Assembly (NCBI GenBank): GCA_015067075.1
Contig: SVND01000005.1
Span: 1 to 58,559, forward strand
Direction of reading: 5' to 3'
Length of the DNA stretch: 58,559 nucleotides
Source: Oscillospiraceae bacterium
GTDB lineage: Bacteria > Bacillota > Clostridia > Oscillospirales > SIG530
Shown here piece after piece: positions 1-8,876 of the stretch. The translations under genes were made by a program, and so were the position numbers. Numbering within the stretch: position 1 is the first letter of the stretch; the number at the start of each line of letters is the position of its first letter. The notes beneath the pieces were generated by a model. It worked only from the letters and a program-made list of their open reading frames with translations. It was not told the DNA's origin and ran no database searches.

Positions 1-1003
1 TAACAGGCAAAGTTGCAAGGCACATGCCGATATTTTCACACATTTGGAACATTATCATTGCGAAAATGCCGACACACATTATGGAGCCTGCATCACTTTG
101 CACATGAAGTGCAATATAAAGGATTCGTATAGCCATCGCCGCAAGCAACAAGACGACCGCCATCGCTCCGACAAAGCCAAGCTCCTCCCCTATTATGCCG
201 AAAATAAAGTCCGTATGCTTTGCAGGTAAAAGCGTATTGGATTGGCTTCTGACACCGTCCATGTAGCCAAGTCCGAAAAGTCCGCCGGATTGAATAGCGT
301 ATAAGCTTTGAAGCGGCTGAAAGCCGTATCCCTGCGGGTCGAGCTGAGGATTAAAGCCAACGAGTATCCTGCTTCGCTGGTATTCTTTAAGCAGATGTAT
401 CCACAGCACGGGCGTTATAGATATTACGACGAGTGCCATGAAAATGAAATACCTTATTTTCACGCCAGCCGCAAACATCATACAAACAGACATAAATATA
501 AAAACGAGTGCCGAGCCCATATCTCCCTGCAAAAGCACAAGACCTACAATAAGTCCCATATGTATCCATATTCCAAGCATCGTTTTCACTTTCGAAAGCC
601 TGTCCTTAACTGAGTACAAATGCGTTGCAAAGGTGATAGAAAACGTTATTTTTGCAATCTCTGACGTCTGAATATTGACAGGTCCTATGGCTATCCACGA
701 CTTATTTCCGCCCATACTGTAGCCGATGACAAGCGTTCCCACAAGAGCTACAGCTGTCGCCGCAATAATGACCTTCCACATTTTTGAATAAAACCTGAAA
801 TCAAACGCCGCAAGCACGAACATCGCCGCTATAGATATTACAAAAGCCACGCTTTGTACTATTATGAATTTATCCGTTGAAAATGAACGTGTTGCGCTGT
901 ATATCATGGCAAGACCGAGCGACGACAGCGCAATCGCAATAGAAATAGTCATATAGTCCATTTTCACGAAAAAATCAGCTAATGCCGAAAAAAATCTTTT
1001 CAA
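1..1003 (-). CDS. rodA: RodA/FtsW/SpoVE-family peptidoglycan glycosyltransferase, C-terminus cut by window edge
   Basis: SEDS-family polytopic membrane protein that polymerises lipid II into glycan strands. About 334 codons are present, and the frame is still open at position 1, so roughly the last 40-60 residues of a normal 370-400 aa protein are missing. Visible hallmarks: a run of hydrophobic helices, the QPDxG-like segment LLQGDMGSALV, the large loop with NPQLDPQGYG and QSGGLFGLG, and KHTDFIFGIIGEELG containing the conserved Asp of the SEDS catalytic site. The start is read as TTG at 1003-1001, because GAGGGAG lies 7-8 nt upstream, inside the end of manA. The gap to the manA stop is 4 nt, so the two are probably co-transcribed. 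The PExHTDFIF Glu is Ala here. RodA, FtsW and SpoVE cannot be separated safely without the C-terminus; the short N-terminus and lack of division genes nearby favour a RodA-like role. Confidence 0.88.
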   Translation of the reverse strand, partial: MKRFFSALADFFVKMDYMTISIAIALSSLGLAMIYSATRSFSTDKFIIVQSVAFVISIAAMFVLAAFDFRFYSKMWKVIIAATAVALVGTLVIGYSMGGNKSWIAIGPVNIQTSEIAKITFSITFATHLYSVKDRLSKVKTMLGIWIHMGLIVGLVLLQGDMGSALVFIFMSVCMMFAAGVKIRYFIFMALVVISITPVLWIHLLKEYQRSRILVGFNPQLDPQGYGFQPLQSLYAIQSGGLFGLGYMDGVRSQSNTLLPAKHTDFIFGIIGEELGFVGAMAVVLLLAAMAIRILYIALHVQSDAGSIMCVGIFAMIMFQMCENIGMCLATLPV

Positions 1004-1007
1004 CGTC

Positions 1008-2069
1008 TTACTCCCTCGGTGGCAAGCATTCCATAAGCTCAAGTCCGCTTTCAGAGCAGACCTTATATGCTCCTTTGCAGGAGGCAGGCAAAAGGAAATA
1101 GTTGCCTTTAGTTATTTTTCTGCTGTATCCGTCCGCGCAGATAACGCCTTCGCCGCTGCTTACGATATATACTGCAGGGCCATTGTCAAGAGTCTTTTCT
1201 CCGTCTTTGATAGTGTGGAGATAAAGAGAGAAACAACCGCCGTCCTCTTCATTTACAAGCTTTTCACTGCGTACCTTTCCGTCGTCGCTTACAACAACGG
1301 GAAGCATTCTTCCTCTTTCAACGACCTGCATACCGTAGCTGTCGTAATCAAAGCAGCCCATGGCAACCTCTTTAGTAAGATCCATGTACATCTGCTGTCT
1401 GTCAAGCTTATAGTCCTCGCACCAATATTCAGGCTGAACGATGAAATCCGACGGCTCCTGAACCTCAAGAATAAGGCATCCCGCTCCGATAGCGTGAGCT
1501 ACCTTACCCGGAATTAAAAATACGTCACCTGCTTTTACAGGCACTTCATTGAGATACGTTGCAAGGCAGTTTTTATCCGTAAGAGAGCGTTCGACAGCAT
1601 CGGAAAATTCCTCAATGCTTATCTTTCTGTTAAAGCCGTAGAAAATCTTTGCATCTGGACGTGTGGCAAGGATCACCCACATCTCAGTTTTACCGTAATT
1701 GCTGTTGAGATACTTGCGGGAAAACGCTTTATCGGGATGTGCCTGAACAGGCAATCTTACTGCGCTGTCGAGGTATTTTACAAGCAAGTCAAGACTCTTT
1801 CTCGTGCCGAGAATTTCCCTGGGGCAATTTTCAATAAGCTCATCAAGGTAAATATCTGTACCCTCTATTTTCGATACACCTTCGCGTGGGTCTGTGCTCC
1901 CTTTATTCATTGCACGAACGCTTGATGCCACCCATTCTTCAGGTAAAAATCCGTCCACAGGCTCGTCGCCGAGAAAATCAGCGAAAAGCTTGCCACCCGT
2001 ATAAACACGACCTACACGATTTCTTTCAAAGAAAATAGGTTTTGTTGCATACGTTTTATAATCAGCCAT
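1008..2069 (-). CDS. manA: Mannose-6-phosphate isomerase, class I
   Basis: Interconverts mannose-6-phosphate and fructose-6-phosphate in the cytoplasm, linking mannose use and GDP-mannose supply to glycolysis. At 353 aa it matches the short Firmicutes type I enzymes. Cupin metal-site signatures are visible: PVQAHPDK near residue 110 (Gln and His ligands), TEMWVI near 128 (Glu ligand) and GKVAHAIGAG near 190 (His ligand). ATG at 2069 follows GGGAGATATATAAA, a good ribosome site. A consensus promoter lies directly upstream (2102-2130). The downstream rodA-like gene follows after 4 nt. Inference: mannose-phosphate made here could feed glycosylation (see the GT39 enzyme at 43543), but nothing in the sequence proves that link. 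Confidence 0.93.
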   Translation of the reverse strand: MADYKTYATKPIFFERNRVGRVYTGGKLFADFLGDEPVDGFLPEEWVASSVRAMNKGSTDPREGVSKIEGTDIYLDELIENCPREILGTRKSLDLLVKYLDSAVRLPVQAHPDKAFSRKYLNSNYGKTEMWVILATRPDAKIFYGFNRKISIEEFSDAVERSLTDKNCLATYLNEVPVKAGDVFLIPGKVAHAIGAGCLILEVQEPSDFIVQPEYWCEDYKLDRQQMYMDLTKEVAMGCFDYDSYGMQVVERGRMLPVVVSDDGKVRSEKLVNEEDGGCFSLYLHTIKDGEKTLDNGPAVYIVSSGEGVICADGYSRKITKGNYFLLPASCKGAYKVCSESGLELMECLPPRE

Positions 2070-2101
2070 TTTATATATCTCCCAAACTTTGTTTTTTCTA
2101 A

Positions 2102-2130
2102 ATTATAACATAGTAAATCCCCCGTGTCAA
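2102..2130 (-). promoter_or_regulatory. Sigma-A-type promoter for manA-rodA
   Basis: Minus-strand TTGACA at 2130-2125 and TATAAT at 2107-2102 with a 17-nt spacer: both hexamers match consensus. It lies about 33 nt upstream of the manA start. Confidence 0.8.
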
Positions 2131-2176
2131 GTAAACATACGGCGCTTTCTGCTTACATTTTTTTGTCCGAATTTTT

Positions 2177-2833
2177 CTATTTGTCCGTATAAAAATCGGG
2201 TACGTCGCCTATTATTACAGTTTCCGCTATACATATTGACGTTTTCACAGTTTCGTACTCATCCTTTGCCGTCGGTAAAAAAATCTGCATATCAACGGTT
2301 ATATTGATAAATATCTGATGGCGCGTCTGATTTATCCCGGCATCCGTAAAAAGATTACCGTAGTCAATGCTGACTATACCTAAAGGCATCACCTTGACAG
2401 TAACCATCGGTCCTCTCCCTGAAAAGATCCCTATTCCCGTGAAAGAGCCAATGGGAATTTTAATTTTTTGCGCCCGGGTTTTGGCAAATTCAAGCTCTAT
2501 CTGCTTTGTAACAGCAGATTTGATCGCATTGAGCTTTGCCGCATCCGTTTCAATAGAAGCTATCTTTCCCTCGCCGTTAAACCGCATTTTAACGATGTCA
2601 TCATAAAGCGTATCGCTTATCGCCGCATCCACAGCGTCGTTCACAGCTTTTACCGCAAGGGAATTCACCTTGTATCTTGCCGTTTTCACAAGCATAGGCA
2701 TTACAGTATCCTGTGTATATAGGGCGATACACACCGCGATCCAAAGTAGCAAAATAAAAACTGCTATTTTGATAAACCTATGCAGCTTTTGTGAGTAAAG
2801 CTTGCCGAGTTTTTGCTTAATATACCTGTACAT
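2177..2833 (-). CDS. yunB: Sporulation protein YunB
   Basis: The 218-aa protein has one N-terminal membrane segment (about residues 22-42) and an extracytoplasmic domain. YunB family features are clear: IPIGSFTGI, a basic-proline stretch, AGINQTRHQIF, and the C-terminal block AETVIIGDVPDFY. In Bacillus yunB is a sigma-E regulon gene needed for normal spore formation; its biochemical activity is unknown. The ATG directly follows the stop of the upstream symporter gene (TGA at 2836-2834, ATG at 2833), so translation is probably coupled. It is one of two genes here that argue the organism sporulates. Confidence 0.88.
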   Translation of the reverse strand: MYRYIKQKLGKLYSQKLHRFIKIAVFILLLWIAVCIALYTQDTVMPMLVKTARYKVNSLAVKAVNDAVDAAISDTLYDDIVKMRFNGEGKIASIETDAAKLNAIKSAVTKQIELEFAKTRAQKIKIPIGSFTGIGIFSGRGPMVTVKVMPLGIVSIDYGNLFTDAGINQTRHQIFINITVDMQIFLPTAKDEYETVKTSICIAETVIIGDVPDFYTDK

Positions 2834-4138
2834 TCACCTGCTCCTTTCCACGGTTACCTGTCGTGATAAAAGCATTACCGCCACCATATTAGGCACTAAC
2901 ATAAACACGTTCAAAATATCAGCTATTAGCCATGAGGCGTCGGGAGAAACAAAGCAGCCTAAAAATATTGCCACGCAAAAAAACAGTCTAAAAATCATTC
3001 TGCCTTGCTCTCCAAATAAAAAGCTCGTGCACGTTTCACCGTAAAAGCTCCATCCCAACATCGTGGCTAGGGCAAGCAAAACTAAACTTATTGATATTAT
3101 TACTGCACCGACCTTACCATATGCAGATGCAAATGCGATGCTTGCCGCTTGTATGGGGGATAAATGCCACGTATCCGTAACGGTCAGAACAAGCCCTGTC
3201 AGCGTACACATTATAAGAGTGTCAAAAAATGTTCCCGTCATGGAAACAAGCCCCTGGTGACAGGGATTTTCGTTCGAAGATGCAGCCGCCGCCATAGGTG
3301 TACTGCCAAGTCCCGCTTCGTTTGTGAATATTCCTCTTGATACGCCGCTTTGCACAGCCTGCACCATCGTTGCGCCCGCAAATCCGCCGCAAGCCGCTCT
3401 GCCGCAAAAGGCGCTTTTTACTATAGCTGTAAAGGCTTCGGGAAGTTTTGACGCATTCAAAAACAAAATTCCCACACACGACATAGTATAAAGCAAAGCC
3501 GTTATCGGTACTATTACAGCTGCGGCACGGCTTATTTTCTTAACACCGCCGAAAAGCAGAAATCCCATTAAAACTGCTAAGCAAGGTGCAAGTATGTACT
3601 CCGATATTCCAAAAAGCTCCGAAAAGCCTTCTTTCACTGAAGCTACCTGCGGAAAGCTACCCATACCGATGGATGCCGTAAGCGCTACAGCCACAGCAAA
3701 AACATACGAAAAAGCTTTACCTTTACCTTTGAACGCACTTCGTATATATACCATCGGTCCACCGCTTCTATTGCCGTTTTCATCGGTAGTTGCATATTTT
3801 ACCGCTAAAAAGCTTTCCGCATACTGTACTGCCATCATGAGAAGTGATACTGCGCACATCCAAAATAGTGCGCCTGTACCTCCTGTATACATTGCCGTCG
3901 CGACACCGATAATGTTCCCCGTCCCTGCCGCCGCGCCCAAAGAGGTGCAAAGTGCCGAAAACGGTGATATTCCTTTCCCTTCGGATGATGAAGTAAAAAG
4001 CAGTCTTAACGCTTTTGGTAAAAGCCGTATCTGCGGTGCGCGAAGCTTTATTGTAAAGTACGCGCCGCAAGCAGTCAGCATAAGTATCATCGGCATTCCC
4101 CAAATAACAGACACCGTTTCAGTTAAAATTTCCATCAT
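2834..4138 (-). CDS. Alanine/glycine:cation symporter (AGCS family)
   Basis: Sodium- or proton-coupled amino-acid carrier in the cytoplasmic membrane. The 434-aa length fits the family. Signatures visible: GAAAGTGNIIGVATAMYTGG with TGALFWMC (AGCS signature, about residues 68-95) and NEAGLGSTPMAAAAS in the second half. About ten hydrophobic segments are seen. The gene is the first of a two-gene unit with yunB and is divergent from the response-regulator gene at 4256. Substrate (alanine, glycine or glutamine) cannot be fixed from sequence alone. Confidence 0.92.
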   Translation of the reverse strand: MMEILTETVSVIWGMPMILMLTACGAYFTIKLRAPQIRLLPKALRLLFTSSSEGKGISPFSALCTSLGAAAGTGNIIGVATAMYTGGTGALFWMCAVSLLMMAVQYAESFLAVKYATTDENGNRSGGPMVYIRSAFKGKGKAFSYVFAVAVALTASIGMGSFPQVASVKEGFSELFGISEYILAPCLAVLMGFLLFGGVKKISRAAAVIVPITALLYTMSCVGILFLNASKLPEAFTAIVKSAFCGRAACGGFAGATMVQAVQSGVSRGIFTNEAGLGSTPMAAAASSNENPCHQGLVSMTGTFFDTLIMCTLTGLVLTVTDTWHLSPIQAASIAFASAYGKVGAVIISISLVLLALATMLGWSFYGETCTSFLFGEQGRMIFRLFFCVAIFLGCFVSPDASWLIADILNVFMLVPNMVAVMLLSRQVTVERSR

Positions 4139-4205
4139 TTTTTCTCACCATCCTTGTTTTCTTTAAACAATCTATGCTGACAAAATCATATATAGCATTT
4201 TTTTC

Positions 4206-4234
4206 TTGCAAAAATGATGATATTATGCTAAAAT
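4206..4234 (+). promoter_or_regulatory. Candidate promoter for the two-component operon
   Basis: TTGCAA at 4206-4211 and TAAAAT at 4229-4234 with a 17-nt spacer. GGAGGTGG follows at 4244 and the ATG at 4256. TTGCAA is palindromic and could also serve as the -35 of a promoter facing the symporter gene. Confidence 0.5.
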
Positions 4235-4255
4235 AAATAAAATGGAGGTGGAAGT

Positions 4256-4927
4256 ATGATATATATCGTAGAAGACGATGCCGATATTCGCGAAATGGAA
4301 GCATATGCGCTGAAAAACAGCGGTTTTGAGGTCTGCGCTTTTTCCGACAGTGCTGAGCTTTTCAGCGCCATGGGCACAGGTGCTTTACCTGAGCTTCTTT
4401 TGCTCGACATAATGCTTGCAGGCGATGACGGTATGACGATCTTGCGCCGCATCAGACAAGACCCGCGCACAAAGCTCTTGCCGGTTATTATGGTTACTGC
4501 AAAAACTGCGGAAATCGAAAAAGTGCGCTGTCTCGACGCCGGTGCTGACGATTATATAACGAAGCCCTTCGGCATTATGGAGCTTGTTTCCCGCGTTCGT
4601 GCGCTTATCCGCCGTTCCCGCGCCGTAGAAGCACCCAATCTGCTTATCTGCGGATGTATCACCATTGATGATTCCGCCCATACCGTATGTGTCGATGGTA
4701 CGCCCTGCACATTGACATATAAGGAATACGAGCTTTTAAAGCTTTTGATGACAAATAGAAACATTGTTTTTTCCCGTGAAAAGCTAATGGACAGAATATG
4801 GGGCTTTGACTATGAGGGAGAAAGCCGCACCGTTGATATGCATATAAAAACACTCCGTCAAAAGCTTGGCGCAGGCGGTTCACTTATCGAAACTGTACGC
4901 GGTGTAGGTTACAAAATAGGAGGGTAA
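4256..4927 (+). CDS. OmpR/PhoB-family response regulator
   Basis: DNA-binding response regulator of 223 aa. The receiver domain covers residues 1-118, with the acidic pair D7/D8, phospho-acceptor D51 in LLLLDIML, T81 and K103 (ITKPF). The winged-helix output domain covers residues about 128-222 and ends TVRGVGYKIGG, typical of the OmpR class. GGAGGTGG precedes the ATG. The partner kinase starts 2 nt after this stop. PhoB/PhoP-type sequence is suggestive, but no phosphate genes lie nearby, so the regulon is unknown. Confidence 0.93.
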   Translation: MIYIVEDDADIREMEAYALKNSGFEVCAFSDSAELFSAMGTGALPELLLLDIMLAGDDGMTILRRIRQDPRTKLLPVIMVTAKTAEIEKVRCLDAGADDYITKPFGIMELVSRVRALIRRSRAVEAPNLLICGCITIDDSAHTVCVDGTPCTLTYKEYELLKLLMTNRNIVFSREKLMDRIWGFDYEGESRTVDMHIKTLRQKLGAGGSLIETVRGVGYKIGG

Positions 4928-4928
4928 T

Positions 4929-6287
4929 ATGACACGCAAGATATTCCTTTCTGTGTTCATTTCATCACTTTTCCTCTCTGTTGCAGCTACAATTTCAGCT
5001 TATTTTCTGTTTTTCCAAAACGTGCACACTGATTTTTCTTCAATCGCAGTTATTATTTTTTCTCTTATTTTAATCGGTCTCTCCGTTTTAGTCGGCATTC
5101 TCGTTTCATTTTTCATCACTTCACCTGTAAAGCACCTTGCCGACAAAGTACATAAAAGCGAGGTTTCCGATGATACTCCTTACTCGGATACATACGACGA
5201 GTTGATACCGCTTGTCGATGAGATCAGGTATCAGCGCATAGTTATAGGAAATCAGCTTCGCGAGCTTGCAGACGAACGTGAAAAGCTCGAATTTATTATG
5301 CGCGATATGCCTGTTGGCATTTTGGCTTTGGATATGGCAGGTCATATTCTTATGTCCAACGAAAGTGGAGATAAATTCCTCGGAATTACACGGCTTGAGG
5401 AAAGCGGTCTTTTCACCTCTTCAAATATTGATGCCGAAAAATGCATAAACGCCGCTATCATCGGTGAATATAACACGGTATATACACAATACGAGGGGCG
5501 CGACCTGCAGATAATGGCAAGTCCTGTGCTTTCCGACGGACGGCAATCAGGTGTGGTATGCTTTGCAATGGACGTTACGGAAAAGCTTCAGATAGACAGG
5601 ATAAAGCAGGAGTTTACCGCCAACGTAACACACGAGTTGAAAACTCCGCTTACGTCAATATCAGGCTATGCGGAAATGATAGAAACAGGTATTGCAAAAA
5701 ACGATGATATTTGCCGTTTTGCCACCATTATCCGAAAGGAAGCCGCGCGTCTTTTATCTCTTATCAGCGACATCATAAAGCTTTCCGAGCTTACCGAAAG
5801 CACTCCCGTCACATCGTATCAGCAGGTACAGCTTAAGGAATGTGTCGAGGAATGCGTTGATATTCTTTCTCTTTCCGCCGAAAAAGCACAGGTATCCATA
5901 AACGCCAGCTATGACGACAGCACCGTATACGCTGAACGCGCCCTTATATGTGAGCTTATATTCAACCTTATGGATAACGCGATAAGATACAATAAAAAAG
6001 GCGGTACAGTTACCGTAACCGCCAAAAACGATTCCGTTACCGTGTCTGACACAGGAATAGGTATTCCACCTGAACATCACGCTCGCATCTTCGAGCGTTT
6101 TTACCGCGTAGACAAAAGCCGCTCCAAGGCTACGGGCGGCACAGGATTAGGTCTTGCCATTGTAAAGCACGTTGCGGAGCTTTACGGCGCAAAGGTAACG
6201 CTTTCAAGCGCCGTCGGCGTCGGCACTACGATCCGCGTTGATTTTTCTTCCACTAAAAACACCAAAGGAGCAACCCAAAATGAGTGA
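4929..6287 (+). CDS. PhoR-like sensor histidine kinase
   Basis: Membrane sensor kinase of 452 aa. Two N-terminal membrane helices (about 7-28 and 41-63) are separated by only a dozen residues, so there is almost no extracellular sensor. A HAMP-like linker and a PAS-like domain (about 115-215) follow. The HisKA H-box ANVTHELKTPL holds H235. The ATPase domain shows the N box (NLMDN, N350), the G1 box DTGIGIP (374-380), the F box and the G2 box GGTGLGLA. It forms an operon with the upstream regulator and overlaps the next gene by 8 nt. The short loop suggests sensing in the membrane or cytoplasm (inference). Confidence 0.92.
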   Translation: MTRKIFLSVFISSLFLSVAATISAYFLFFQNVHTDFSSIAVIIFSLILIGLSVLVGILVSFFITSPVKHLADKVHKSEVSDDTPYSDTYDELIPLVDEIRYQRIVIGNQLRELADEREKLEFIMRDMPVGILALDMAGHILMSNESGDKFLGITRLEESGLFTSSNIDAEKCINAAIIGEYNTVYTQYEGRDLQIMASPVLSDGRQSGVVCFAMDVTEKLQIDRIKQEFTANVTHELKTPLTSISGYAEMIETGIAKNDDICRFATIIRKEAARLLSLISDIIKLSELTESTPVTSYQQVQLKECVEECVDILSLSAEKAQVSINASYDDSTVYAERALICELIFNLMDNAIRYNKKGGTVTVTAKNDSVTVSDTGIGIPPEHHARIFERFYRVDKSRSKATGGTGLGLAIVKHVAELYGAKVTLSSAVGVGTTIRVDFSSTKNTKGATQNE

Positions 6288-6813
6288 ACCCGGTTCCTTA
6301 TATGAAAAACAGGAGATCAAACTCTTTGTTCTCTATATTTTAAGCCGTTTAAGCCGTGCCGTACCGAAGCAAATACTGACGGATTCAGCTATGCACGGCG
6401 GTCTTATAAATTATTTTCAGCTTTCCGAATGCATCCCCGAGCTTATCGACTCTGGCAATATCATCGTTACTGACGAAAACGGCGAACAAACGTATGCCAT
6501 ATCTGCCGCAGGAGATAAGGTGCTTCGCGAGCTTGAGCGTACTCTTCCACGTCATGCACGCGATGCGGCAGAGCGCTCCGTTTTTTCCGTTTTGTCAACC
6601 CTGCGCCGTGACAAGCAAATACGCTGTGATTACAAAAAAACAGAAACGGGTTATACCGTAAACTGCTCTATCGACGATCTTGACGAGCCCTTAATGTCCA
6701 TATCTTTTTACGTTCCGACGTTAAATCAGGCACAGCATTTTGAAACGAAATTCCGACGCGATGCGGAAAAAATATATTCTGAAATAATCGGACTTTTTTC
6801 TTCCGAAATGTAA
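6280..6813 (+). CDS. DUF4364 family winged-helix protein
   Basis: 177-aa soluble protein. It starts at ATG 6280, inside the end of the kinase gene, chosen because AAAGGAG lies 9 nt upstream; a longer reading from 6238 lacks such a site. The pattern EIKLFVLYILSRL, then a helix-turn-helix-like middle and GEQTYAISAAGDKVL matches the DUF4364 family, which is widespread in Clostridia and resembles MarR/PadR-like winged helices. No function is known. Overlap with the kinase implies translational coupling. It could act as an auxiliary DNA-binding regulator (inference). Confidence 0.8.
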   Translation: MSEPGSLYEKQEIKLFVLYILSRLSRAVPKQILTDSAMHGGLINYFQLSECIPELIDSGNIIVTDENGEQTYAISAAGDKVLRELERTLPRHARDAAERSVFSVLSTLRRDKQIRCDYKKTETGYTVNCSIDDLDEPLMSISFYVPTLNQAQHFETKFRRDAEKIYSEIIGLFSSEM

Positions 6814-6834
6814 TACTGCTTTACGGGGTATTTT

Positions 6835-8865
6835 ATGGCAACCAACAGTTTATCTTCATTAAACGGCATAGGCGAACAGCGGGCGAAGGCATTTGAAAAG
6901 CTTTCCGTTTTCTCTGTTGATGATCTTTTGCGCCATTTTCCCCGTACATATATCGACTGGACAACTCCAAAGCCTATAGTCGATGCCGAAAACGGTGAGA
7001 TATGTGTATTTAAAGCTAAAATATGCGAGCCCTTTGCTGAAAAACGCGCATCAAGCGGTATTTTAGTTTCAAAAACAAGGATCTACGACGGCACAGCTTA
7101 CGCCGTTTTGACTTTTTTCAACCAGCCCTATCTTAAACAGCAGTTAAAACCAGGGACAACGTGGCTTTTCCGCGGAAAAGTGAATATCAGCTTTTTCGGC
7201 TGTGAGCTTACCTCTCCCCAGATAAACAAAGAAAACGATGCAGGTATCCTTCCCGTTTATCCCTTGACAAGCGGAATTACAAACACTATTATTCAAAGAG
7301 CCGTCCGCTCCGCGTTTTCAAAGCGAGGAGACGAGCAAAACGATCCCCTTCCCGCCGATATACGTCAACGGTTTTCTCTTGCCCACAGGCGCTGGGCTTT
7401 TGAGCAAATGCATTTTCCCAAAAGCTTTGACACCTTGGATATTGCAAGGCGCAGGTTTATCTTCGAGGAGCTTTTGCTTTTATCCCTCGGTATTTTTCAC
7501 TTAAAAGGACGGCGTACGTCACTTACCACGAACATAATTTGCCGCAGTGATCCGCGCGATTTTATCTCTTCTCTGCCTTTTTCCCTTACAGGCGCACAGC
7601 TTCGCGCGATAAACGATATTTCCGCTGACATGGGTAAAAATTCTCCTATGAACAGGCTCGTTCAAGGCGATGTTGGTTGCGGTAAAACGGTCGTTGCCGC
7701 CGCCGCTGTATATATTGCGGTAAAAAGCGGATTTCAAGCGGCTATGATGGCGCCTACGGAAATTCTCGCCACACAGCACTTTCAGTCCCTTTCCCCCATG
7801 CTTTCTTCCCTTGGCATACGCTGTGCATTGCTTACGGGAAGTATGAAAGCCGCCGAAAAAAGCTCCGTTTGCAAGTTTTTATCACAAGGCGAAATAGATT
7901 TTATCATCGGAACCCACGCAATCATACAGGAAAAGGTTACTTTTGCAAATCTCGGTCTTGTTGTCGCCGACGAACAGCATCGTTTCGGCGTGCGTCAGCG
8001 TGCAGGGCTCAGTGCAAAGGGAGAAAATCCCCATACACTTATCATGTCCGCAACACCTATCCCCCGCACTCTTGCTCTGATGGTGTACGGTGATCTTGAC
8101 GTTTCCGTGATAAACGAGCTTCCGCCGGGAAGACAAAAGGTAGATACTTTCCTTATCGACGACACAAAGCGTCAACGCGCATACGGGTTCATCGCCAAAA
8201 ACGTATTGGAAGGCAGACAAGCTTATATCGTTTGTCCTCTGATTGAAGTAAACGAAGAGGACGACGGACTTAAAGCCGTCGAAGCCTTCACAAACGAGCT
8301 TAAAACAAAAATATTCCCCGATTTTACCGTTGAGTTTTTGCACGGAAAGCAAAAGCCTGCCGTTAAAGATAAAATAATGCGTGATTTCGCCGATGGAAAA
8401 ACGCAAATACTCGTTTCAACGACGGTCATCGAGGTCGGAGTAAACGTAGTCAACGCCTCGGTAATGGTAATTGAAAATGCGGAGCGCTTTGGTCTTTCTC
8501 AGCTTCATCAGCTCAGAGGCCGAGTCGGCAGAGGCAGTGCAAAATCATACTGTCTGCTTATGTCCAACACAAAAAGCAAGGAATCTCTTGCAAGGCTTCG
8601 CGTCATGTGCTCCACAAACGACGGCTTTGCCATTGCGGAGCAGGATCTCTCCCTGCGCGGTCCCGGTGACTTTTTCGGTGACAGACAGCACGGTCTTCCC
8701 GCATTACGAGTTGCAAACTTCGCCTCCGATATGGCTGTGCTTACTCAGGCGCAAGCTGCCGCTTCCGATATTTTATCGCGCGACCCCGAGCTTTCCATGT
8801 ACGAGCATCGCGGACTTCGTGATATGATAGCCAATATGTTCGAATATAACGGTATTTTTAATTAA
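6835..8865 (+). CDS. recG: ATP-dependent DNA helicase RecG
   Basis: Branch-migration helicase that reverses stalled forks and processes Holliday junctions. 676 aa, normal length. An N-terminal wedge/OB region (about 50-150) is followed by helicase motifs: Walker A GDVGCGKT, the DEQH box in VVADEQHRFG, SATPIPRTLAL (motif III region) and QLRGRVGRG (motif VI). The C-terminal TRG-type hairpin region is present. ATG at 6835 lies 21 nt after the DUF4364 gene. A kinase-like gene follows after 11 nt. Confidence 0.97.
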   Translation: MATNSLSSLNGIGEQRAKAFEKLSVFSVDDLLRHFPRTYIDWTTPKPIVDAENGEICVFKAKICEPFAEKRASSGILVSKTRIYDGTAYAVLTFFNQPYLKQQLKPGTTWLFRGKVNISFFGCELTSPQINKENDAGILPVYPLTSGITNTIIQRAVRSAFSKRGDEQNDPLPADIRQRFSLAHRRWAFEQMHFPKSFDTLDIARRRFIFEELLLLSLGIFHLKGRRTSLTTNIICRSDPRDFISSLPFSLTGAQLRAINDISADMGKNSPMNRLVQGDVGCGKTVVAAAAVYIAVKSGFQAAMMAPTEILATQHFQSLSPMLSSLGIRCALLTGSMKAAEKSSVCKFLSQGEIDFIIGTHAIIQEKVTFANLGLVVADEQHRFGVRQRAGLSAKGENPHTLIMSATPIPRTLALMVYGDLDVSVINELPPGRQKVDTFLIDDTKRQRAYGFIAKNVLEGRQAYIVCPLIEVNEEDDGLKAVEAFTNELKTKIFPDFTVEFLHGKQKPAVKDKIMRDFADGKTQILVSTTVIEVGVNVVNASVMVIENAERFGLSQLHQLRGRVGRGSAKSYCLLMSNTKSKESLARLRVMCSTNDGFAIAEQDLSLRGPGDFFGDRQHGLPALRVANFASDMAVLTQAQAAASDILSRDPELSMYEHRGLRDMIANMFEYNGIFN

Positions 8866-8876
8866 GGAGATTTCAT

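Noticed and set aside
308-613. Plus-strand ORFs in the first kilobase
   Set aside because: This DNA encodes a clear RodA/FtsW protein on the minus strand; the plus-strand frames are shadows.
6238-6279. Upstream extension of the DUF4364 protein
   Set aside because: It would overlap the kinase gene by 50 bp, and the AAAGGAG site points to ATG 6280.
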